A DNA stretch of 64,000 nucleotides from Beroe ovata (Eukaryota; Ctenophora; Nuda; Beroida; Beroidae). The position numbers and the translations under genes were made by a program. Positions 51,801 to 63,800 of the stretch are shown here, piece after piece. How positions within the stretch are numbered: position 1 is the first letter of the stretch; each line of letters opens with the position of its first letter. The notes beneath the pieces are model-generated. The model was not told the DNA's origin. It did no database searches and saw nothing but the letters and a program-made list of their open reading frames with translations. Location: the NCBI GenBank assembly GCA_946803715.1, contig CAMPET010000021.1, forward strand, positions 256,110-320,109, read 5' to 3'.

Positions 51801-54800
51801 TATCTCGCTTCTCTGAGGAGCTGTTCGCTGTGTGACTTCGAACCTCACAATTTGGGGAGAAATGAGATATTTTCACCGATTTCCCGATGAGATAGCTCGA
51901 AAATTGCATCGGAATTGAATTCTACGTCAAAAAATAGGCTAGGAACACTATTTTCCAGTATGTTTTCTGAAGAAATGTTTTTTGGTTCCAGTGCGTCCCA
52001 TTGATTTTCGCGTTTTTGTAGCGTTTGCTTCCCACGGGTTTGAAATCGTGATTTGGGCGTGGTCTCACGGCAAGTTTGAACTCCACATGATCCCAAAAAG
52101 GGTTGATATTTGTAGTTTGAGAGTAGGACAGATGATTTGGTGGAAAATAAGTGCCGTCAGTGCCATTCAAGTCCCCATTAGAGACCTCCAAGAACAAAGT
52201 ATAAAAGTGTGGACATCATCGATTACATTTTGCCGATACCTACTCTGATCCGAAATTTTAGCAAAATCTTTTTGATCGATTTTCCTTACAAATAGCATCA
52301 ATTCCCAGGTATTTTCGCTTCTCTGAGGAGCTGTGAGTCATGTGTTACTTGACATTTGACATGTGCCATTCCACAGGTGATTCTCTCATCGAACATAGCC
52401 GATACTGCATTAACGGTAGACGATGTGATGTTTGTCATTGACTCTGGTCGTATAGAGGTACGGGTGTACGATTCCAAAGCAGGGTACCATGGCAACGCGT
52501 TAATCCAAAACTACATGATAGCATTGTTGATAAGTTAGTTTTGAGTTAACTGTGGATGTCAGCATAATGAGCTAGTTGTAGTATAGAGTCCTCACCACGT
52601 TCACTTCAAAATATCAAAAGTTTCCCGGATCTTGGATCCCATTATGATCTCAGAATTTACTGGAAAAGGTCTTCAATCTAAAGTTTCGCTTCGTGTTATC
52701 ATTTTCATTGAAACTTAATCGTTTAGTTATTACATCACAGTCACTGTTCACAATGAGCGAAGATAAAAATCTGCTCTGAATGCTTTCTTAGTTTAACCAC
52801 TTATCAGTTAGAACAAGGTGGTATACTAATACAGGCAGCCACTAGGTCTTGCTCTGACCCCCCCCCATATGCTATAAATATTTCTAGGATTCATCGGTTT
52901 GCAGCCCTTTGCACCACTCACGAGTGGCATTTTCGAATTAGGTTGCCGACGTTGATCCTGAAGTTATTTTGGGTAAAGTGTTTTTTCACAAAACTGCTTC
53001 ACTGCTTCTTCGTGCAATCTCTCCAACCTATTGATAGATCACATTGTCAAGAATGTGCATTCTAATAAGGATAAATGAGAAGTTTTTCCATTCTCATCAA
53101 AATGGCGAATTGATCACCTATACAGAGGTGTTTAGCAATATCTAATTTGATTTATCTACTACTAATAAAGGGATGAACCCGCAGGGTCCACACCGCCACA
53201 TTAGGGGCTAGGGCACAGTGGGAACTCTACCCTAGCTGCGCGTGGCCGGGATGGGAAACAAGTCCCGTACCTCCCCAGGAGCCAGGAGCCAGCGAGAGTT
53301 ACCACACGATCCATGAGATGCCATCAGTTTTCATTACTAGTCCTTGAAGAGGAAAATCTGGTTCCCAACTTATTAACGTCTGATATTTGTGAAAATTTGT
53401 GTCAGAGAGAGGGTCTCAAGGTTGGACGATGTTTTTACTTGGACGATGTTTTTACTTGGGAGGCTTGCAGTCAGCGTCATTCGTGGCAAGGTTAGGGGGA
53501 GAGGTGTCAAGGGAGGTATTGTATACTGGTGTCAACAATACTGTTATTACGTACTATACTGCTGATACTGATGTCAACGCATTCCTATGTCAAAGTTATG
53601 CAGTGGTGTCAGCAAGTTATGACGAATGAGTACCCGATTCGTCACAGAGTCCTGTTATTACGTACTGCTGATACTGGTGTCAACGCATTCCTACGTCAGA
53701 GTTATGCGGTGGTGTCAGCAAGTTATGACGAATGAGTACCCGATTCGTCACAGAGTCCTGTTATTACGTACTGCTGATACTGGTGTCAACGCATTCCTAC
53801 GTCAGAGTTATGCAGTGGTGTCAACAAGTTATGACGAATGAGTACCCGATTCGTCACAGAGTCCTGTTATTACGCACTGCTGATACTGGTGTCAACGCAT
53901 TCCCATGTCAGAGCTTTGCAGTAGAATGGCAAAAATGAATATTGGGGTTGACGTCTATCTATCTGACTTTTTGACTGAATTCTCCATGAATTGATTTCAC
54001 TTGCAAATGTTGTGTCTTGATGTATATCGTCATTGGACTCGACCGGACACCATTCTCTCTTCAGATCCAATGGAGCAGTGAAGCATATGTGGAGTATTGA
54101 TTATTGAGTTCCGGCAATCATAACAATGACCCGTTTTCGGGTTAGGTATCTGTGCCATAACACATCTTCTATCGGCATGATCACAGTCAGTCTAATGAAC
54201 TCATTTCCTGAGTCTTCCTTGTAGTTCATTGTGCCACATTGTCACGCGAAACAGCTATGACCTTGATATCAACATCACGAGCAGGATGTCATAAATGAAT
54301 GCATCCTGCAAGGAGGGAAGGTGGAAAGTAATTACTTTCCAGTTTCCACTGTTTTCATCATTGTTGTATCTCGTTCCTCTTGTTCTTCGTCTATCAGCTG
54401 TCTAAAAGTTGGCTTGTTATAAACATCAATATATAATCAATTGATTGAACTCTATTTGAATTCTAGCATACGGCAGAAAAATAACAAGAGGAATGCTGAT
54501 TGCTGCGAGGTGATTGAACTTCATCCTCGACAGAGCAACTATGGATATCATGGTCATCGCGCCAACTCTACACTAGAGAAAACTACACTATAGAACACTA
54601 CGCTATAGAACACTACGCTATAGAACACTGTCCTATCACGGCGATTCTATATAACATACTGTGAGAACCTAGTAAAAGATTACACCTAGCTAACAACCGC
54701 GAAAGCTCTACTTGACACAGTTCTGGTAGAAATTCATATGGTCCCCCTCCACATACAATATACATATAAAATGTATATTGTATAAAGATTCAAGAGCTGC

Positions 54801-57800
54801 TAGACAAATGTGCACTATATCCGAGCTCCCGTGTTGGGACTATAATTAGAACCATGTGCGCACGCCGCACAAGTGCCAACTCACAAGTGCCAATTCATAG
54901 GTGTCAACTCACAAGTGCCAATTCATAGGTGTCAACTCACAAGATACCCTGACCATAGACCCAACCTTCACCCTAGCTCTAACCTTCATCCGCCCTTGAC
55001 TTAACCTTGTATCCAAAAGCCTAGTCTTCTATTCATAAATTATGAATGCTAACCAAAACCCACAACCAAAATCAGATTATTCAAACCCCCACCGTCACCG
55101 TCACCCTAACCCCAACAGTCGCGTAGTCTCATCCCCAGCCTTACCTAAGACTGCTTAGTGAAACACTGAATCTGACCTGTATAGACTTTACCAAAATCAT
55201 TTCGCAAGTTCCAACCCTAGGCCTTGCCTCGTAGCCCTGACCCTAGCTCCGTCACCCTTTAACCCAACTCCCTGACCCTATCCATTTAAATCCGCTATTT
55301 CGGATTCTGATCAGTTGTACGCAGATGTCGGAATCTGACATTGACAAGCTCAAATCGTTGACAGGAAATCCCTGTGAAACCGTTGGAAATAATTCTCAAG
55401 AGTGAACTAATCGGTTGCCCATATACATAATATGAGGGCAATTTATTTCGCGAATACTTTTGATGGCCATGGGAAAGAGCCGAGTTTCTACATTTATCTG
55501 CTTGTGCGATGAAGCATTTGCATGAGGAACTAGAACTGGTTTAGAACTGTTTTCATGTCGCCTCACGACTCTAATAAACCTATGCTCTGCAACAACGTTG
55601 ATTGTCTTGGTTGTGGCATCAAAATGTAGCCTTAAGACTCATGGTAGAACTCTTACATAGGATCATAACGGGCTATTTGCTTATTTGAGTACTAGTCTCT
55701 CACTATCATAACCACATTACATCCAGACATGCTGTCTCTAGTACAGAGAGACACGTTGTCCAGTTCAAATGAAAGAGGGCGATCTAATAGAATCTTTCCC
55801 CTCATATAAAAGAATCATAGAAGATGGGCTCCCCACTTATGAAGTCACTTCATCATCTTAATTAGCGAGGGCCTGAGCTAGCTTGTATCTCTAATTCAGT
55901 ATCTCTTCTCCGGGGGATTCATTCCTTTACATCCTGATGAGTCCACTCATAATATCAGTCCATAGCTAATGGAGCTGAGCAATATACCACCCTTCGTACG
56001 CCCTTGAGTAACGCTAAGCAGGCTCCACAACTGATGTTGGGAATTTGGATGAGCATCGAGGGTGTGATTCCTAATGGGAAACGACTATCGGATAAGCATG
56101 ACATTTTGGTTGTCCAAGCCATTAACGGTCCTTCGCGTAATTCCTCCATGGTAGAAATTTCAAGTCAATCTGTTGCTCCGTTTGGGAGCTATCATAAAAT
56201 GCTCGCTCTGTTCGACTACTTTAGGACAGATAAGGATTAAGGGGCTATTGTTAAAGTGTTAAGAAGGATGTGGACTGTAGAGTCCCAATTCAAAGAATCC
56301 TTCCCAATTTGCACTTTCCATGACGGTAATTTCCCCATCCCGCCTCTCGGTGTAGACATTCCTCATGGGCGACCCCTTGTTGGATGATCGCTACATACTG
56401 GCTGAGTGATCCCGGTCGTTCAATTGTTATCATCCTCCCCTCGCTTAGTTCCGTAAGATCTGCATATTACCAAAGGCTGGGTTACTCATGGCTTGATGAA
56501 CAACAGTGTGAACTTTGAATATAATGACTGTAATACCTATGTAGGTTAAGAAACAGTTGACAGCCTCGAGGAAGTTCGACCCTCAAAGCGGACATCCGTA
56601 ATACGGAATCAGCGTTTGAACCCAAAAGCAGATGTTGATGTGAAAAGCGGACGTTCACTTTTGAACCCAAAAGCAGACATTGGTGCAAATTATAGTGTAC
56701 GTCAAATTATAGTGTACGTCAAATTGTAGTGTACGTCAGATTACCAGACATCGGAGTACAAAAGTTGAGATAATGCGATTTTCTTGCCGTACAAGTCGGG
56801 TGAAGAAAGAGGTAAAGGAGATCTTAGGAGCGTGATTAACCATGAGTTTATGTTCAGGTCAAGGTTCAGGGTCTCGTTTTAAGGTAGGGCTTTGGAAAGG
56901 TTGGATATGGTTTTAGATAGAATATGTCCGAAAAGAGGACATCTGCTTTTGGAAATCACTTTCTGCATAATTTCCGCTTTCAGAGTTGACCTTCCTCCAG
57001 GCTGTCGAACATTTAGTCCATTCCCTACAATGATTCATGACTCGAAGGTGCCTCTCAGCTAATCACTACATACTGCTACCGCTGACTCATATCAGTGAGT
57101 ACTGATAGTACGTTGATAGTACGTGTTTGGATGAGAGTTCAATTTGCCGGATGCATGGCTTTTCTCGTGGAAGTGGCATGTATCCGCACATACTGTGAAA
57201 CAGGGGTGGAACATTGAATAAGTTTTCCAGTTTTAGTATTTCTACATGATAGAGGTTATAATAAGGCTGTTTTAGGAGGACAAGGTTTGAATCAAATCAA
57301 GAGATAACGATTGATATGACCGGCGACCGCGTGAAAATAATGCTAGAGAGTTGCTCAACCCCTGTTTGGAGTTTGTTTAGATTTGAACATGTACGCATCA
57401 CACGAGGATAAGGTCTGATTATCGGATTGGTGAAAAACACTTCACCGACAAGATACACTGGGATAAACAGTCACGCTATGACTGTCATAGTGTCATAGTC
57501 GAGTTGCGTGTCGATTCCAGTTGCGCTACAACTATGTATATAAACTATCTCAGTATCTCTGTAATCTCTCGCCAAATATTATGCTACCGCGCTACGACTT
57601 GCATTTCAGCTACCCCACAAGTTACGATTTCTACATAAAACTGTTCTACGCTATCAAAATAGCGGCGTTGAATAAGAGGAATCTAAACGGAGTCGCTAAA
57701 TAGAGTGAAGGGAAATTCTTACCTGATTTCTTGCTCTTTGAATTTCAGCTTTCCATTCAGGAACAAACCAGCCATCTATATCTTGATATCATACATCCCT

Positions 57801-60800
57801 AAAATGAAAAACTGAGCATGATGCAGTTTAGAGATACAGGAAGGGTAGTATAAAACCTGGGATTAAGATGGTTATTAAAGTGAAAAGGAGTGTTACGTTT
57901 GCCTGAAATAGAATATGGTTATAATGCCAAATCTGAGGGAGGTGCTTGGTTATGATGTTGTAAGACCGTGTCCCCCACACTATACCTTTCCCCCAGAAAC
58001 GCCGTGAGTTGCTCGCAAACTGGCCCACAGACACTCAAACCCGTCCCCTTTCCTAGGACAGCCCGTCACACCGTCTTTATCCACATCTAGGTACAGGTCA
58101 CAGAGGTATTCCGAGATGTAGACCTGACAAGAGAGAAAAGAATACGTCAGGTGTTGATCGAAAAGAGAAGGATCAAAAGGTCGGTTTGAGAATCCCGGAG
58201 GAATATAATTGCCATATCACAAACCTCGGTAAGATGAGGGATTGCCTCAACTTGGGCGACCTCTGCTGCTGCTGCCTCAGGATTAACACCGACCACAGGT
58301 GTTGTCGACTTGGCAACAGCGGGTGTCACAGCAGGTGGAGATTTTGTGGTCGTTGATGGTTGCGGATCGGCGGGTTTTGATGACTTATCAGGTGAAATAG
58401 TGGTTGCTGGAGCTGACTTCGTCTCCGTGACTGAACAGGATGCTGGATCAGTTTTGTTGTCGATAACGGGCGGATCGGATGATGGTTCATCGACTGGTTT
58501 TAATGCGGCCGAGTCATCTTTGGGTTCATTTGGGGTCGTTGTTGAAGTTGTGGCTGTCTCTGTGGCTGCTGTTGAGCTCGTTGGGGTTGTTGATTCCGGA
58601 GTTGGGGTCACAGGGGTAGTCGATGAGGTCGGTTTATCACCTTCTTTGTCAGGATCGGCTTTGATTTCCTTGGCTGGCTCCTCGGTCTGCAAAAGAACTT
58701 GATGAGAAAAATGCGGATATCTTCGTGATTCTATCGTAGGGCGAAGCAAGGGGGAATACGAGAACACAAACGGAAATGGCTTACTTTACTTGGAGGAGAT
58801 TTTCCCCTCGAGCTAGAAGGAGAGCTGCTCTCGAAGGATCTGGTATTACCCCTGAAACTCACGCGACCTCTAAAGCTACTGTTGTTCCCAGAATTGTTGA
58901 AATTACCTGAATGATTTACCAAGTTATATATTAAAGGGAGTTCAGTAATAGGAAAACAGGAGGCTCGAAATTTTTCGAATTTCGAGACAGTGATGTTGTT
59001 ACCTCTTGGCGGTCCTCTGGGTCCACCGCGACCCATAGGTCCTCCTCTCGGGGCACTATTGAATGAGTGACCTCTTGGGCTGTCCATCATGTGTGCTGGT
59101 CGTCTCCCGCCCATGTTGTGGTTGTTGTTATGGAAACGTGGTCCACCACCCCTTTGGGGCGATCCTCCCCTGTGTGGCGACCCCCGCATCATATTCCCAC
59201 GGGGTGGACCCCCAAAACGGGGTGGTCCACCACGATATGACATTGCTAGGAACACGGGGGATTAATTAAACTAACTTTGATTACAAAATAAATTTATACA
59301 TGAGAAATCTGGTTTGATTGATACAAAAACAACCCACTTATAGATCATCTATGATCAACAGCCACAAAAGACAAGGGACGTTATAAATCATTGTTATTAT
59401 CGATGAAAAGAAAGGTAACATTTCAGCCAGTTTAGATCTTAATCTAAGATGAACATCTACAGTAAAGAATAAAGTTAAGTTTCTGGACCGAATGAGATAT
59501 GTACAAAAAACATGATTAATCCTCGAAAAGGAACCCTCCCGCTACATTAAGTTTTGTTTTTCTTGCCCTTTGGCTGCAGTGGTTTTCCAGCATCTTTACC
59601 TCTCAAGTGGACACCTGGAAATTAAATTGGAATGATACAAATTGATAATGAAATGAGGAATTCACCAAGAACGCGGCATAGTGCATACCTAATGCTCGCT
59701 CCATTTTACACTGGATTTGATTGTTTGGAACTCCTTTGCCTGCCTCATAGTCTTGAACAATTTGAGGCTTTTCGTTAATTTTCTGAAAATGAATGTTAGC
59801 TACTTATTTTCTTAAAAAAAGAATAAGTGGTGCGCTCATATAATATGATATGGGAGCTGGTACGTTTGGATGCGCGCGCCGCGCACGCGCGCGCTGCAAA
59901 CTACTTTTTAATTACTGACTGAGCGAATGTCAAGAGCCGAAAATGTCGTCGCGCGTTACGCAAACACAACTATATTTGTAAGATTGCCACAATTGGCATA
60001 CATAAATACCTGAGATAACTCTTTCTGACTCATTCCGAGTGCATTCCGTGCATCTCTCAGATGTTTACTGAAATCTTTAGACACTCCCTCATCTACAAGG
60101 ATATTTTGTGGCTTATAGAAAAACCCAGATACCCCAAAAAGTACAGAGAATACCCCCATATTTACAGAGATACCCGACTTACGTTTCAATTCTTCTGTCT
60201 CACGATCTAGGGCAGCGGTGTTTTTCTGTATCACTTTTTGCTGGTTGCCACCAGCGCCGTCTGAAAATAGACAATGTTCATTGTTAGATGAAAAAGTGGC
60301 GCGTCTATGATTTGGTTACGCGACCTTTCTATCAGACGTGACTTACATTTTCTCTCTACATCGACATTTCCAGATCTTGATGCTTGATTCACTGCCTGAA
60401 CAGATGATATCAGCTATCAGATACAACTAACTTGTAACCCATATTCACTATACAGTGACCTTTTTCTTGACGCAGAATTCGGTGGAATTTCACCGGGAAT
60501 CGGGAGAATTCTAATTTATTCTCAGATGTTAGGTTACGCGGCAAACATCTCGTTAAGGAAACAAGATAGGGCCAAAATTCGACCGGGAATCGATTCAGCG
60601 TCCAAAATACAAGGGAAGCGTAGTATTCGCATGAAAATGAGATCTGATTACACTCAGTTTCTTTTATAAGAAACTTATTAAAATNGTGTGTGAAATTCAC
60701 GCTTTGATAACGTGAACACTGTACAAGCTCTAGCAGCACACATATATTAATTATCAGATGTGGTGCCGTGTATAAGTGTCTGAGTTGCGAGAGACAGCTG

Positions 60801-63800
60801 TAGATGGCGAGCTCTATTTCACTGACAACTACTTCAGCGACTAATTTGACACCAATTAGGTACCCCGAGTCTAACAGCAAAATTGTCTGCGATTCACTTT
60901 CGTAATTCGTCCCGGACCCTCTGAGACACAGCGTCCATACCCAGTGAAGCTGCTTCCATACAGTATGTTGTAGATATTATTCAGTAACGAATATGTTCGC
61001 TTGCGAGCATGGAAAACCACATCAATTCAATAAGTATCCTAATGGACGATAGCTACTCCAAGTAGCAATTATTCCTTTTATGGGCATACTCTTTATCACA
61101 GAGAAGTGTCAAATCAGTGTCTTGACTTGATGTTAACCNGGAAAATAAGTGCCGTCAGTGTCATTCAAGTCCCCATTAGAGACCTCCAAAAACAAAGTAT
61201 AAAAGTTCAGCTATGATCGTTTACATTTTACCGATAGTAGGTACCTACCGAGCGATAACGCTAAAATGTGAATTCCTAAATTATTATGTTTTCCACTGTT
61301 CTACAGAAGCCTAGAGTCCCCATGATATTGCGGTTCGTAGATTTGGAGTAGATAAGAGTTGCTGTACCTATCATTCTTTGTCATAGGAGATGGTTTCACC
61401 TTTCAAAAATTAATTACACAGGGGTAAAGCAGGCAGATTGTTCATATTTCAATTGCATACCCACAAACGAATAGGTATCACCTGTGCCATGTTTGTCTGT
61501 TTACTTGTATACGTGTGTATGTGTGTATGACGTATTTGTATGTGTGTACTGTGTAAATTCACGGATGTTGACTGGTTCCGACCTACGTTATTGTAATCCA
61601 GAGTGAAATAAGAGCTGAAATCGTGTCGCTGATAAGTGTAATGAAATTACCGGGGCACCTCAGGTTTTGACGTTACCATTCCCCGTTACATACAGTGGAT
61701 AACGTCCTCTGGTAACTAGTATAATCCACAGGACGTAATTATGAGCCGGGTATAGGATTAGGGTAGGTATAGGATAGAGCTATCGGATGTTAATAACGAA
61801 TTCTGGGTGAGAATTTGCCGTCGTTGCCCGTGTCATCTTTCCACTAAACTGATGACACGGCTTTGGGGAGGGGCTTAGGATATTACTGGGTATTTGAATA
61901 TCATTCATCACTCTGATCGCTTATTACTTTATCAATCATCCGAATGAAATGGAATGTATCAGGAGCCTGGAGCATGACGGGAGAATATTAGGTTTCACGG
62001 TTTCAAATGAGATGAATTATCTTGATAGGTAATGTACTGAATCAGTTATTAGTAACACACTGATCAGTGATCACTGCACCGTGTAGTGATTTTTGAAGTT
62101 CTCCATTCCACAGTGTTTAACACCTTGACTCAAACACGCACAGACACAGACACAGACACACACACAAATACACACACACACACAATCACACACACACACA
62201 TTTTGTAATCACCTGTGAAATCAGAAATTTGAAGTGAAATATCGATTTCGGTATATTAATAGGTACTATACTATTGACATATTGATAGGTACCTTCTTGA
62301 ATATCCACTATTATAGGTAGACCGTATCAAGGTATATTTTCCTTCATTAAATCCATTTCAGTGTTTGTGGCGTGGGTATGTGGTACGAAAGGAGATGAAA
62401 GAAAGAGACGACTTCCTGAAGAACAACCTGAAACATGTGATAAAGGTGCAGGCGTGGGTAAGAGGATATCAGACCAGGAAAAACTACAGACAACTCATGC
62501 AGGAACGACCATCAGTACAGGTGAGGAACACGTCTTGTTCGTTTCATTCATCGTTCTGTTGGTGACGACAAGAGTGATCTCATCTTCATTCTTATCTGTC
62601 GGGGAGTTTTGCTGCTGCCCCTCAAGAATGTACACGCGCACTCAACAGCCAAGTTCAATGTGCAAATGACACACGGCTAGAGAGTTCTGGAAAACGTGAA
62701 CGAGCTGTGTGTGTGTGTGTGTGTGTGTGTGAAATTCACGCTTTGATAACGTGAACACTGTACAAGCTCTAGCAGCACATATATTAATTATCAGATGTGG
62801 TGCCGTGTATATACCTAAGTGTCTGAGTTGCGAGAGACAGTTGTAGATGGCGAGCTCTATTTCACTGACAACTACACTTCAGCGACTAATTTGACACCAA
62901 TTAGGTACCCCGAGTCTAACAGCAAAATTGTCTGCGATTTGCTTTCTCAATTCGTCCCGGACCCTCTGAGACACAGCGTCCATACCCAGTGAAGCTGCTT
63001 CCATACAGTATGTTGTAGATATTATTCAGTAACGAATAGGTATGTTCGCTTGCGAGCATGGAAAACCACATCAATTCAATAAGTATCCTAATGGACGATA
63101 GCTACTCCAAGTAGCAATTATTCCTTTTATGGGCATACTCTTTATCACAGAGAAGTGTCAAATCAGTGTCTTGACTTGATGTTAACCCATTAGTGCTCAA
63201 CTTTTTGTTTTTTGGACAATTTTGATAAAAATTCAAATTTGACACTCCTGGCATACATGATGGAAAATTAAAAAGAGATTTTTCTGATAGCTATTGAGGC
63301 TTTAGAGATATAACCCCATTGCTTCTGAGCAACATGGGACTGTTGCTTAAAAGCAACATTTTTTATTCACTCAAGNGAGCTCTAATACTGACACAATATG
63401 TGTATTCGAGTATGTAGGTGTGTGCTCAGTTCTGGCCTATCCACATAATGCCACCTCCTAACGATACCTAATACCTAGGTATGTTGACGATGCAATGCAT
63501 ATTTTCGATGCCTTCAAACTCAAAATGAATCCGGCGTAGACATTTAACAAAACAATAAGGACCCTGAACCAAAGAAGGGTAGGTACCGTATGAAAGGAAT
63601 GGTGAAATGAGTAGTGTGATTAACTCATCCCCCTCCTACCCCGTTAGGTATTGTTCAAGTTCTTGTACCTACTGGACCAGTCCTCAGTTGATCATGCTGA
63701 GGAGGCAGAGCTGAAGAGACACAAAGCTAACATCGTGAAGGAGATCAGACACAATCAGCAGCTGGAGAAGCAACTCGACGACATGGATATCAAGATAGGT

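Larger units (their letters stand above)
52586..57730. other. Repeat-rich part of the large IQGAP intron
   Basis: No domain-bearing gene seen. It holds a 106-bp tandem array (53521-53935), short tandems at about 54560-54625 (ACTACGCTATAGAAC) and 54880-54945, a stretch rich in degenerate ACCCTA motifs (54945-55290), a diverged copy of the 172-bp repeat (56040-56215) and an inverted-repeat element (56559-57006). Confidence 0.55.

Noticed and set aside
46459-52248. Many 76-103 codon frames on both strands in the satellite units
   Set aside because: They are the same repeat read on both strands; differences between copies change residues without bias and no domain or signal is present.
46363-52320. 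Satellite array as a CRISPR array
   Set aside because: Units are 547 bp head-to-tail without short repeat/spacer structure, and the genome is eukaryotic.
53313-53841. Overlapping short plus-strand frames
   Set aside because: They arise from the 106-bp tandem repeat; each copy just restarts another frame.
58310-58702. 130-codon plus-strand frame
   Set aside because: Shadow of the Thr/Ser/Pro/Ala-rich exon of the RGG gene.
60010-60183. EDF1 intron read through as coding ([15 protein letters not shown]...)
   Set aside because: The frame is open by chance; splicing C|GTAAGT to TTGTAG|AT restores the family sequence in phase.
63182-63380. piggyBac-type end (TTAACCC followed by an AT-rich stretch)
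   Set aside because: Only one possible end is seen and no mirrored GGGTTAA end could be located.
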